Assembly (NCBI GenBank): GCA_020055645.1
Contig: CM034547.1
Coordinates: 42,449,909-42,513,908 of the forward strand
DNA from: Tomocerus qinae
Taxonomy: Eukaryota; Arthropoda; Collembola; Entomobryomorpha; Tomoceridae
DNA length: 64,000 nucleotides
Direction of reading: 5' to 3'
A model generated the notes under the pieces. That model saw only the letters and a list, made by a program, of their open reading frames with translations, made no database searches and had not been told where the DNA came from. The translations under genes were made by a program, and so were the position numbers. Below, piece by piece: positions 51,076 through 62,913 of the stretch (its first letter is position 1; every line of letters starts with the position of its first letter).

Positions 51076-54000
51076 TTAATGTTTTGTGAATACTTGAATA
51101 GAAAAACGTTCATCATCATCAGAAGTAAGGTACATCAGTTCCAAATTCAGATTAGTCCAAATACCCTCAACAAGAAAACGACTTAGTTGTCCAACTCTAA
51201 AATCAATTGTTCCTTTATTGAATATCTTTAGAATCGTCTTCTCCTCATATTTAATCATAGTGACGATGTGTTCATATGTTCTCTGCTGAATGAAGTAAGG
51301 CAGATCGTTAAGCTTGACAAATCCGTATTCTCGTTCGTAAAATGAAAGTTGCTCGAATAATTCAAGGTTTTCAGTAGTTGGGCCATTATAAATTTCATCG
51401 AGGGATAATTTGGTTGCATATCTACAAATTTATTACAAATTTCACTAAATTAGGTATTATTGGATTAGAATCTTTGGGATTAAATTGTTCAATTTACTTA
51501 CCTGAAAGATTTCAACGTAAGATCGTAAATACTTGATTTCCCTGCTCCACCATTGTCTTCGGATACAAAACCTCGTATTCTTTTCTCAAATGATTCGGAA
51601 AAAAATTGCTCCAATTCAATTTCTATTCCTGCTGAATATCAAAATTAATTATCAGTGATAGTTAATTCATTTAGGTTTAGTGTAGTTTAATTTATTAATT
51701 TAAATTACAAACCTTCACACTCAGAAAGGTCGCAAGATTTCCAAATGGATTCGCACAATTTCTCAATTCTATTTCTGACGGCATTAGAAGGAATAACTTG
51801 ACCCACGCATAATTTTATCCAAACATCAGTGTCTATTCCGAAATTTGGCCCTTCTGTCTGATTATTGTTTGACAAAGTATCATCAGCTGAGTAATTCCAA
51901 GCCTCTTTTGGCTTTATCGTTAAACCTTGAACAGATTCTTGACCAGATTTGGCTCTAACAAGACTAACAGGGCTAACTAATATTTCACTGCCCGTAAATT
52001 CTGTGACATTTAACTTGGAAAATTGGTAATTTGTCCTCATTGAGTAACTCTCTCCTTTGAAAACGGGATTAGAATCTATCCATAAATAAGAAAATGCCCT
52101 GAAAAACATTCCTTTTAAGATCATCTTCTCTTCTTTGGTTTTCAACTGGTACACAACGGATTTTGATTCTGAATACGTTCCGCCAAGCTGTAATTCTAAT
52201 GAGGGCACTACGGAGTTTTTCCAGGATTTTAGTATTTTTAAAATTGATGGATTTGTAAATGACGCTTCAAAAATCTCATCCAGCCATGCAGACTCCTAAT
52301 GAAATCACAAATCATATTTACATTAAAACATCAATAAACCCAAACCTCCTTTAAATATGCTTGCAGAATATTACCTGATGATGACACGAGGTTTGTTCTT
52401 GCATCTCCAGACCTTTAACTTGCAAATAAATATAATTCCAACCGCTGGTAATAACTCGAAGGAATATTAATCTGTCTTCATGACGAGCTATGTAGCAACT
52501 TCCTTCTTCGATATCTGAAAATTAACACTAACAATTAGTTTAAACATTCTTCAGAAGAATATTCTCCCAAAAGTAATAATAAGAATTACCTAAACAAGTT
52601 TTCCTCGCTTTTTTGACAATGGCTTTAGCAATCCCTGGTGCAATTTGTGAATAGATAGTATTATCCAAAGATTTAATTTCACTGGAAACTTCTTTCTTGT
52701 TTGGAAACCATCGTGTCTTCCAAAATGATACGGGTCGGGGAAAACCAATCAGAAAAATTGGTAACGTGAAAATTGGCGTCACCGTCGCCCCTTCCAAAAT
52801 CGAAGCCAGCACGAGACTGAAGATGGATATTGGAAATGTAACAATACTCACCGCTGCAATTAAAAATGAATTTTTGTATAGTCAATGAAAATATTTACAA
52901 TAGATATTTTGTAGAAATTTGCATACTCCTTACCAGCAATACTGACTTTCATTCCAGACAACAATGGTGATGTGATTGCAGCTTTTGTAAATAAAGCTAC
53001 CATCTTAAGATACTTTATACCTCTAATAATTCTAGATCTCAGAACGCTAATAAAGAAGATAATGAATGTAAATTGATGATCAGAGATATATTGTCGCCAC
53101 ACTATTTCGGCGACGACGAAATCCAAGGAACTATATTTGGGTTGTGTGATTGCTCTTGCAAAAGCTCGAATATTAAAAAGGTAGTCTAAAAGATTCATGA
53201 GGGAATAGCGATTGTCAGTTTTCAGTTTGCCAAGCTCTCCAGCTATCCAACAGTGCAGTACAAACTTGAGTAGAGAATTATAAAATTTGAAAACATTTGT
53301 TAAAACGAATCCCCACTGTTTCTTGTTGTAAACTGAGCAACAGAACTTCTTGATTATCACAGATGTTGCCGCTAAGAATAAGGACAGATACACCAGAATA
53401 ATTTCATTGTGGTATCCAATTGATAGATAGGTCATTATTGAAATCGTAGATGTCAAAATGATGGCACATGGTTTCAGAATACTCCATAGGAGTTTTTGTG
53501 GAGGAGTATCTTCACACAGACTTGCATTCAATGTTAACAACATAGCTAAATATTAACAAAGTCACAAAAATTATTCTCTTTCGCCTTAGGTTATGTATAA
53601 AATGTTATGCAGTTTTCATTTACCCGCATCCGATGACACCAAATATGATAAAACGCATTGTAATACTATAAGTAGGAGCTGATTCGACACACTTCCAGCG
53701 ACTAGAGTCAACATGAATGATAAGGCAGATATAATTATCGAAATTGCAGTCCCTATGTAATGCACCGAAGCATTCCCACCAACTAGACGAAGGAACTGTA
53801 AATTGTACCAAAATTAGCTCCATCGAATTTTTACAATTTTCTTTTACAGAATACTGATGCTTACCATTTCCAGACTCCATGGTAGAAGAGCATCCAATGG
53901 GGGTAGAATACCAAAACCCCATAGAAAAGGCAATACGGATAACAAGATACTGACCACTAACTTTGACAAAGTTTCATATTCTCTTGTTTCTTCAGGTAAT

Positions 54001-54901
54001 CTTGCAGTACAATATCTTCAAGTACGTATAAAACAATTTAAAAATAGTCAATCAAGAGAATAAATAAATTTACTTTTGCTTACTTGTTGCAAACGAGTAG
54101 TAAGGCACCCAAAAATGCGGTATAAAAAGGCCTGTATAGGATATCTTTTCTTCTATTGATTGAATCAAATGTTGCTATCTCAGGAGCAAGGTTAATCACT
54201 GAGCTATAACGAGCATTGCATAATGTATATATAGAAAGACATCTTAGCCATACCGGAGGTAGAGTTGTATTTATGATGGAATTCCATTCGTTCTGTAATT
54301 GAGTATTATAAACATAAAAATTCTACCATCATATTCAAATACCATATTTAATGTAAATAAAATACCTGGAATATAACCGGGGAACAAAGACTAAAGGAAA
54401 CTGATGAAATGAACACGGCAACAAAATGCATAGCAGACAAACTGACGTTTGGAGCAATGCTTGTCCAAGTCGACGCTTTGAAACATCCTTCGTGAATAAT
54501 CTTAACCGAAAAAAAGAAAAGTAGGTTAGCAAGTTGTAGTAAAGTCTACTTGAATTTTCAATGAATAGTAATTAATATTAATTAAAAGGTACCTCATCTT
54601 CCTGGTCAAGAAAATTAGGTGAATAGTCAAGTTCTCCAACCCTTGCTGATCTTTTGAAGTTACAAATGACCAAACTGATGAAAACATCTACGAGGAATAT
54701 GCAGATGCCAAGGATGACTTCCGAGTTGTCATACTCGGTAAAAATTGCAACACACACAAAGGGAATGGGTATAGAAAAAATAAGGATTTGTATCAAAATG
54801 TACTGCAGAGGTGAGCAAAGTCTGATTCCTCCTAGGAATGTTTGACAGATTCGTCTGTAGGCGAATGGTTTCTTATACGGTGATATTAGGGGTGGGGACA
54901 T
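51076..54901 (-). CDS. PCNX4: Pecanex-like protein 4 (PCNX4) orthologue
   Basis: Eleven exons: 54901-54593, 54500-54366, 54292-54084, 54015-53865, 53795-53624, 53545-52934, 52853-52590, 52514-52375, 52295-51713, 51631-51502 and 51421-51076; 1016 aa in a single frame. Multi-pass membrane protein with a large C-terminal soluble region. Segments match what I know of vertebrate PCNX4: TFLGGIRL at the N-terminus, LPFLWGFGILPPLDALLPW, the stretch PIFTLPIFLIGFPRPV, YLQVKGLEMQEQTSCH, and the C-terminal GIWTNLNLELMYLTSDDDER with RFSIQ. Human PCNX4 is somewhat longer (about 1170 aa). The difference falls mostly in the variable region before the C-terminal block. The pecanex family acts in ER or secretory membranes; Drosophila pecanex affects Notch signalling, but the role of PCNX4 is poorly known. 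No missing exon is apparent. Confidence 0.88.
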
Positions 54902-56292
54902 GTTTATCTTTGATGATCCATTTTCAATTTTTGCACACTAGAAGAACTACATCTTTGAAAACGAATTCTTTTACTTCTGTAATAAGCACAAACGTGTTTG
55001 TAGAACAGTTCAGTTCCGTGTCTGTTCATTGTCTAGATTAGCACTGCATAATGATACGGAACGGGTACACACTTGCACCTACTTTTCTCCCGAACCGAAT
55101 GGTGTATTACTTAAAACGGATACAAGCGTAGCCTAGCTTTGCCAGGTAGTTAAACGTTAAACTTGATTTGTTGTGACCGATCGTATCCTGGAGACTTGAT
55201 TACCAATAGAATTCCTATTTGCCAAGTTGAACCAACTACCGCATAATTTCACATACACAAAGACTATCTATTTATGTATATCTATGTGCTCCATCGTCCA
55301 TCACGATAAAACACAGGAACCTTACTACGTAACATAAAAATATTAAGTCCAATAATTTATTTATAAGTCAACCTGTGCCCACCGTTATTAATGTGTTTTG
55401 TTTTTTGCCCAATGCCACTTTTCAAGATAGCAGACTCTTAGTCAACTCACAAGTTAGTCGCAGAAAGTAAGTAAATATTGGGCGAGCGTGCCTTTATAGC
55501 TTAACTATACACGTATGTAGTACATGCATGCATTGCCAACATGCAAGCTGTATTTATCCTAATGACTTATAATTCATACCTATCCACAATTTTCCATTTC
55601 GTTAACAACACAAATCGCGATCTATATGCATAGTTAATCAGAACCACTACAATAATAATATGCCCAATGCCCGGGCATTGCATTATATAGTTCAGCGAAA
55701 AAAGATAATGTGCAATAAAAAAGAAATGACCTGAGACTGAGAGCTTAAATATGTAATGAACTTTACATTTCCCTTCTCCTTAATAAAACTTGTGCATAAG
55801 GACTACCTTGGAATTGGAACTAAAACCTCCTTTATACAGCACAATAATAATATTAAAGCAAGCCACAATGTTTGCAAAATTGGTGAGTGAGACTGCAAAA
55901 ACCAATGCGTATCTTAATTTACACTATTTATACATATGAAAAGACAACATAACTTTTTCTCCAATGTCTGCCTACTCTATCATTTGAATTATGACATCAA
56001 CAACCTTAATTTATGCTAAGGCTCAAAAGATCACAGATGCAAAACAACATTAAAAACTAAAGTCTCTAATCAAGCCAAAAAAGTCCACATGCAGTAACCA
56101 TAATCCATTAAATCTCACATCCTACTTAAAAGTCAAATTCTGTTTCAGAAACAAACTTGAAAATTTTTTAAACCTCAGACTTGAGCGTCTGAGTCGTCTT
56201 GAGTCACTAAACATAAATATGGTTGCATTTTTAAGTGCTAGTATGTCAATGTTATCAGTGAAGTTTGCCAAACTAGAGAAGATTTGCCAAAA
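54902..56292. other. Intergenic upstream of PCNX4
   Basis: AT-rich; contains the PCNX4 promoter region and a 16-bp perfect palindrome CAATGCCCGGGCATTG at 55665-55680. No gene. Confidence 0.55.
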
Positions 56293-56742
56293 TTAGCAAC
56301 AACGTTGAAAAATATTCCTGCTGCAGCCATTTGCTCGGATATATGTCAGTAAATATGATTTTGTATAGGTATCCTCCACGGTTCCTGCCATTGGCAAACA
56401 CGTCAAAAATCTAAGGTAGGGCTTAATTAAGGCACGTGTCTGCAAATCCTTAAGATGGCCATAAATATTAGGCAATACATAGTCGACCAGTTTGTATCGT
56501 TCGTAAATAAATGGCATATAGGTACTAAAAATAAAGCCGCTGTGATTGAATAATTGCATGAAATAAATTGCAGTTAACCCTAGTGTAAACGTAAATATAA
56601 ATGCAAGGTGCACACAGAGTAATCTGACTTGACTCCATGAAATCGGTTTGTGTTTTCTGCTTTGAGTGGGTAACGTTAGGTAAATAGATTGGCTAGCCAG
56701 ATTGTAAAAATGTTTTTTCGGAACAGAGTTGTTTTGGCTATG
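56293..56742 (-). other. Long open frame of unknown origin, possible exon
   Basis: A frame open for 149 codons to a TAA at 56293, with no ATG in its upstream part. A hydrophobic stretch (CVHLAFIFTFTLGLTAIYF) after a basic region would make a signal-anchor. The rest (ERYKLVDYVLPNIYGHL) has a coding-like composition. An acceptor-like site (CACTCAAAGCAG) precedes the RKHKP-type start near 56658. I do not recognise it. It could be a terminal exon of an unresolved gene, a decayed gene, or chance. Confidence 0.25.
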
Positions 56743-57698
56743 CTACATTTGGTGATGGCATTTAGCACTTTTGGCAGTATGCTATTGTACTATTGTTAGT
56801 GGCATGCTTTTGCTACTATTTCTAATGGTAATGGGTAGGTACTAAAATAAATACGGCTACAATGCAATAGCGCTCTCCTACTGTTCGCACTCACATAACT
56901 CAATGCTGCCTGGATATCTATATGGTTTATTTGGCTCTGATTCCACTCATGCACCATTCATCGTTTCATACAAACACTTTTTATCTATAGCTAAGTAGCT
57001 CTAACATAATACGAAAAACTCTAAAACATTTACGCTCACTGTATAATAGCCCAATATTATCGTGTATATCTTCTTTTATACTATACACTGTAGACAGAAG
57101 GTTGCTGTGGTAGAGTCACAGCAGAGAGGATATATGCACTGGGTCGTCATGTCATAGATGACGGGTTTGGGTTTCATATCGTCATTTTAAGCCCATGGGT
57201 TTATTCATTCCAATGGGCTTTAAACTTTTCTTGCATAACACAGAGCTTACAGATACATTCGTATTAATAAAGTATAGTCGCCTAAATAGTAAATAGAATG
57301 CGCATGCAAAAGTGTAGACATTGTTTTCAGATATTTTCCTTCACATAAGCCCTCGTCCATTAAGCCATTTAAATTATGAATTCCATACGGTTTTGTTGGC
57401 ACTTTTCCGAGTTCAAACAAATAAATCTTGGAATGCAAAGTATTTCGTCAGTCAATATATATTCCATGAAGCCACAACAAATCAATACATCTTTAAATAC
57501 ACTTAATGCCAAAAGTATATTGTAGACGAGAGCCACACGACATAAAAAACAGAGTTCCCTTCCAATTCAAACGTTGATTAATAATAAAAATATATTATTG
57601 TAAGCATTGTACACATTCCAATATCCTTTCTTATGTCTAGTAAGCTTTGATTACAGACGGTATAATTGAATTGGGTATATACACTAAGAGTTGTTGTA
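56743..57698. other. Intergenic, no gene recognised
   Basis: No motif-bearing ORF, RNA gene or clear repeat. Confidence 0.55.
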
Positions 57699-57706
57699 TA
57701 ATGGAC

Positions 57707-57850
57707 CAGGGCCGCAGTCAGAAGAGAGATTCAGGGGCTCGAGCCCTCCCCGAAATTGACGAAAAGAAGGATTTCTCAAACTGCAAATTTAATTTTGCAC
57801 ATATATTTTTGCGAGCCCTCCTCGAAATTATTTTCTGACTGTGGCCTTGA
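57707..57850. mobile_element. Short degraded hAT-like MITE
   Basis: About 144 bp with inverted ends CAGGGCCGCAGTCAGAA and its complement TTCTGACTGTGGCCTTG, plus internal inverted GAGCCCTCCCCGAAAT-type blocks. Flanks TAATGGAC and TAATGGCT suggest a mutated 8-bp target duplication. Two spurious ORFs span it. Confidence 0.6.
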
Positions 57851-58951
57851 TAATGGCTCTTCTAAGGATGCGACTGACACTTTTCAGTATTATAATGTTC
57901 TTTACGCTTATCCCTTAAATCTTTACCCGCTGAATAAAATGGTAAATTAACCAAAGGAATAATTATTGTTAGGGAACATGATATGTCGCATAATTCTTAT
58001 CTTAGTTCCTTAGCACAAAATCCCAGAACATGATACCCATGCGTGCATCACTTGAAATGCCTTGCCACGAAACTGAGATTGTTTTAGTTGACCAGATTTT
58101 ACTTAGCATGTTTTCAATAGCACAATGTTGTAATTTAGTACAAGTTCACAAAACAAAGTTAGTCTACATATTCATACATGTATCCCTACACAATATAAAA
58201 TACGTTAAGTTGATATTTATTGCATCTAGTCAGATCTAGTATATGTATAAAGAAATTATACCTACTTTGTGACTCATTTCAAGGACTTCCTGCCGGCTTG
58301 CTTTCGTTGCACTGGGTATTTTAGGCTGACTTTCATAATATTATATATTCGTTTTGTGCTGCTTTGCCAGGCCAGCCAGCTGCTATTTAGCGTCGGCACA
58401 AGCATCAGTAGTGTTATTATTCTTCCTTTTTCCCCTTCTCTTCTTTACTTTAAATAACACGGAAAGTGTACCTACTTCTTCACCTATATATCTCAAATAG
58501 ACATCGCTTCCGAATCGTAAACTTATTACCCAAGAACAGAATAGAAAAATTATTGCGACATTAAAACATTAAGTTACCCCGTGGCATGTCTTCAGCTATC
58601 AAAGCTATCTCCAATTGTCACTAACGTATCCAATAAAAGAAAAGTGCAATTACTAGCACATTTTACGTATAGATGGATAAAAACGAAAATAAAATTATTA
58701 AACCTAAAGCTGAGATTATATCTCTTAAGACTGTATTAGATGAATCGTTTCGCTGAAATTTTGATTCACTACCGATTCTGTAAGATAAAAGTCTGATGAG
58801 AAAAAATACCAAACCAATCAACATATAAATCCAACATAATAGATACTCTATGTGCCGAATTTTCCATGTAACTCGAAGTGAAATATCATTCGCAATATTT
58901 TTATACCAGATAAACCTATAAATACAATTACACTAGTTACTATCTTGCAAA
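57851..58951. other. Upstream region of the UGT gene
   Basis: No gene recognised. A TATAAATA box lies at 58917-58924, and a looser TTTTATA near 58898 is an alternative. Confidence 0.5.
58917..58924 (+). promoter_or_regulatory. Possible TATA box of the UGT gene
   Basis: TATAAATA 28 bp before the ATG. It is very close to the start, so the start site may instead use the TTTTATA about 20 bp further upstream. Confidence 0.3.
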
Positions 58952-61425
58952 ATGACGAATTTAACGAAAACGACATTAGTTATAGCAGTTATCTGTGCAT
59001 ATTTTACCGGCATTTGTGAATCCGCGAATATATTATTTTTCTTTGGGGTATCAACATACAGCCATCGCATAACGGTTTGGCCACTTGTAGAAGAACTCGC
59101 CGAACGTGGTCACAATGTTACATTCTTCCAACCCCACGTAAACAGAAATTCGCATCCGAAAGTGAAGGAACTTAATCCAAACATGAAATTCGAAGGTTTT
59201 CCAGATTTTTTACAACTTCGGTTAAATAACGAAAATCGTGGCATAGGGTCCATAGTTTTCCGTATGCCTTCTGTTGGTCTCCGCCTTTGTGAAAGTTTTC
59301 TCAACGATTCTACAGTCATTGAGTGGACAAAAACAGCTCATTTCGATTTAGTTTTTATTGACTCATTATACAATGACTGCGGCTTGGGCCTGGCATATAA
59401 ATTCGGAGCCAAAGTAAGTTGAAGCCATAGAATTATATTCATAATTATAGTAAGGATAAAGTACACATATACTAACGTGACATGACCAAGCTAATTTAGG
59501 TATAATCTATAAAACAGTATTTTGAAATAATTGCTATGCAATTCTTTAGCATGCAATCTTTGGGACAACTGCTCCACTGGGCTGGTGGCCAGATGCATAT
59601 GGTAATGTTGATTTCATGCATATGTGTATAAGAACAATTTGGAAACTCATGACAATATTATAACTACTTCTAGGATTTTCGGCAGACACCAATTGGCTCC
59701 CTGAAATCCATTTTTCGCATGAAATGCCCATGGATTTTTACGGGCGACTAGCAAGCACATTAGTAACTTTATCATTTTATTGGCAAAAGACATACACAAT
59801 GTTTCCACTAATTGAAAATGTTCTGAGGGAAAAACTTGAGATGCCGGATATGCCTCCTCTGCATGAAATTGAAAGCAATACCAGTCTAATCCTAATGAAC
59901 ACACACTTTTCGGAGGAAGTTGCACGATCTCTACCACCACTTGTAGTAGGAGTAGGAGGATTGCATTGCAGTGATATAGTGAAGCCACTACCAAAGGTTA
60001 AAACTTTATAGTTACAAGCTAAAATTGACATTTATACTTGATAAGTTTTAGTTTGTATTGAAATTGAGTTTGTTTGAAAACATACTGCTTTATATTTTCC
60101 TATAAGTTTCAAAAAATAGCCCAGCAGTATCGAAATGAGCATTTAATGGGATTCCACTTCCGACATTATGAAATATATCAATGGAATTCAACATTATAAG
60201 AGTCGAACATTTATTTTTCTAGCCACAAAATTGGCAATATAATATTATGTCTGAAATGGACTGAGTTTCAATACAAACTGTAACATAAATATAATACCTA
60301 CTTAGGATAAATATACCTGCGTAGTATTTCTAAGAATATCGTGTACAATGAATCTATTGACAAAATTGTGACTTATCTTTATCGCAGGCATTTGCTAAGT
60401 TTATTAATGACGGTGGAGACAAAGGTTTCATTTATGTCAGCTTTGGCAGCGCAGCTAAAATCTCATCTGCTCCTGAACTCAAAAATATTTTCATAAATGC
60501 AATGAAAAATTCAAATACTTATTTTCTTTGGAAGTACGATGGACCCAAATCAAATCTTCCTAGAAATGTCATCACAGAAGATTGGATGCCCCAACAAGAT
60601 TTATTAGGTTAAAAAAAGTTTGGATCGCTTTATCTACATAATTTCTTGTCTCACCTCATGCTTAATTTTTCTCGCATAGGTCATCCAAAAATTAGAGGAT
60701 TTATAACCCATGGAGGACTGTTAGGAATTCAAGAAGCCATTCACTTTGCCGTCCCTATGATTGTGATGCCTATATTTGCTGAACAAGACTATAATGCTGG
60801 TAATTACCAAATTGTTATTGTTTTAAATTGTTATTGTTTTAAATTGGTATGAATGATTTGATTTATATAATGCCCTAATATTTCAAACTGGGCAATGCAG
60901 AGAGAATCCGAAGAACCGGTCGGGGAATTGTATTGGAAATCAATGAGCTTACTCAGAAACAGTTGGAAGATGCCATAGATAAGTTACTAACAGATGACAG
61001 GTAAAAGCAATATGCAATTTTCTTCACCTAATTATTTATTCTAGTATTTTGATAATTTTTAAAAATGGCCAGATTTTTGATTTAAGAAATTTAAGGGAAA
61101 TATATTCATATTATTTAATAGTTATCGAAATAAAATGAAGGAGCTCTCGATACGGTTTAAGGATCGGCCACAGACACCACTAGAGACTGCAGTTTGGTGG
61201 ACAGAATACATTTTAAGATATGATGATAATTCGGTTCTCCGACCTTTGGCTACGTCTCAAAATTGGTATCAGCGTCGCTTGCTTGACGTTTGGGCTTGCA
61301 TACTGGCTGTTCTGCTTACACTTTTAGCCCTTATTATTTGTATTTTGAAACGAATTATCAGATCGTGTACCACAAGAAAATCCCAGCAAGAAAGCAATGG
61401 GATACATAAGGTAAAACAATCATAA
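58952..61425 (+). CDS. UDP-glycosyltransferase (insect-type microsomal UGT)
   Basis: Seven exons: 58952-59413, 59550-59601, 59674-59996, 60388-60607, 60680-60799, 60901-61000 and 61122-61425; 526 aa, in frame. It transfers a sugar from a UDP-sugar to small lipophilic molecules (detoxification, pigment or hormone conjugation) in the ER lumen. Signal peptide 1-24; catalytic His38 in TYSHRITV; acceptor-domain Asp in FDLVFIDSL. The UDP-sugar signature begins WMPQQDLL, continues HPKIRGFITHGG and ends FAEQDYNAG (~344-392). The C-terminal TM helix (LDVWACILAVLLTLLALIIC) is followed by a short basic tail ending KVKQS, a KxKxx ER-retrieval signal. Introns of 72 and 101 bp flank the signature exon. Single copy within the window. 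The sugar donor (glucose in most arthropods) is inferred. Confidence 0.93.
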
Positions 61426-62913
61426 AATGTTAGTGCGATGTGACATTATTAGAGCATAGTGTAAGTGATGCTTAATATTCCTCTGAAATTGTATGAATTC
61501 TGCTCTCTCCTTCACTCTGATCGTCTGATCCCAAACTAAATGCAAATTGTATTTATCCCATAATGTTTGGAGGTGTAATATTAATTAGACATTTTAATCT
61601 CCACAATTCCTATTCATAGTCATATATTTTTAAATCAAGAATTATAATATTGTACGAAACCAATTAATGGAATTCATGTTGTAAGTAAAATTAAGGAGAG
61701 CTACTGATGGTCATAATGGGCTAAATGGGTGTTGTGAGAGTACACAAATCAATGTCTTATCAGAACCCTTACATAGACCACATTTTCCCCCTGATTATTG
61801 TCAAACTTTCCTCGAAATGCAGATTTTATATCACCAATCGAGTTGGCATTGATTTGAGTACTCGGAAATAAGTCAAAACCCCTCCTTAAACTTGTAACTG
61901 GCATAAATACACGTATGTTTATAAATGTACATACACAATTATTCTAAATTAGAATTTCTAACATGACTTGACTAATATTTCTATGAAAATCCCTGCTGAG
62001 TTGTCGTCGTATTATGTATAACATTATACGGAAATGATTGTAGTAATTGTAGACTATACACTTAGAGTAGACTGTAGACTGTAGAAAATGTCATTCCGAG
62101 TTCACTTAATTTCCAAAGTTATAGTAGTTAACACTTAACTCATAGTTTCCTTCGTTGGCGATAAAAATCTACGACCAAACCTATACAAAACTTATTAACA
62201 TTTCATAGTGTCAAAATCTAAGAACAAAAGTACAGTATAAAAGTATAAAACGTATTTCTATACTAAATATTATCTTTACAGAGCTGAATAAAGACGGACA
62301 ATTATTGAAAAATACAAGTTGTTCTGAGTTGATATAATCGTAAAGAAATACTGTTTCCGCCTACTTATCAATGTCAACGCCAAGCAAAATGGTGTACATG
62401 TTACGCCCAAAGAATGTCTATAATTGATTCTAGCTACTACTACATTGTCTGTATCGACTTAAAGTAATGGAACCAAGAAAATTGAGGTTCTCGTCATTAG
62501 CCTATTATTTTATAACGTAGAATAGCGATGTAAGCAGGTAAAATTATTTGACCTTTGTAGAGTAAACCTAATAAAGTCATATACTTAAAAAAAAATTTAC
62601 ATCTACCTATAAATTCGGGTTTTTAGAATAAAATTTTACAAAATTTACAGAATTTTTATATAGATATATATTTCTAAGAAAAGAACAAGAAATACTGACA
62701 GATGTACTTATAATGATTTCTATTGATTATGTACATCTATGGGTTCATCGCATGGTTTTGGCCTTTTTGGTATTTGTCTACGACCACTTCAAAATATTTT
62801 TGGAATAACATATGCTTTTTAAATAGGACACTTTAAATGTTTTAATGATCACAGAAATGTCAATAATCTATACGTATTAGTAATGATAATATTGCATTAC
62901 ATTACCACATTAA
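61426..62913. other. Convergent intergenic region
   Basis: 3' flanks of the UGT and tetraspanin genes; AT-rich. No gene or repeat recognised. Confidence 0.6.

Noticed and set aside
51502-51631. GGAGKSS in PCNX4 as a Walker A nucleotide-binding loop
   Set aside because: The first Gly of GxxxxGK[ST] is missing (Asp at that position), no Walker B is seen, and the family is not an NTPase.
55665-55680. 16-bp perfect palindrome CAATGCCCGGGCATTG
   Set aside because: Short, isolated, no target duplication or neighbouring structure; may be chance.
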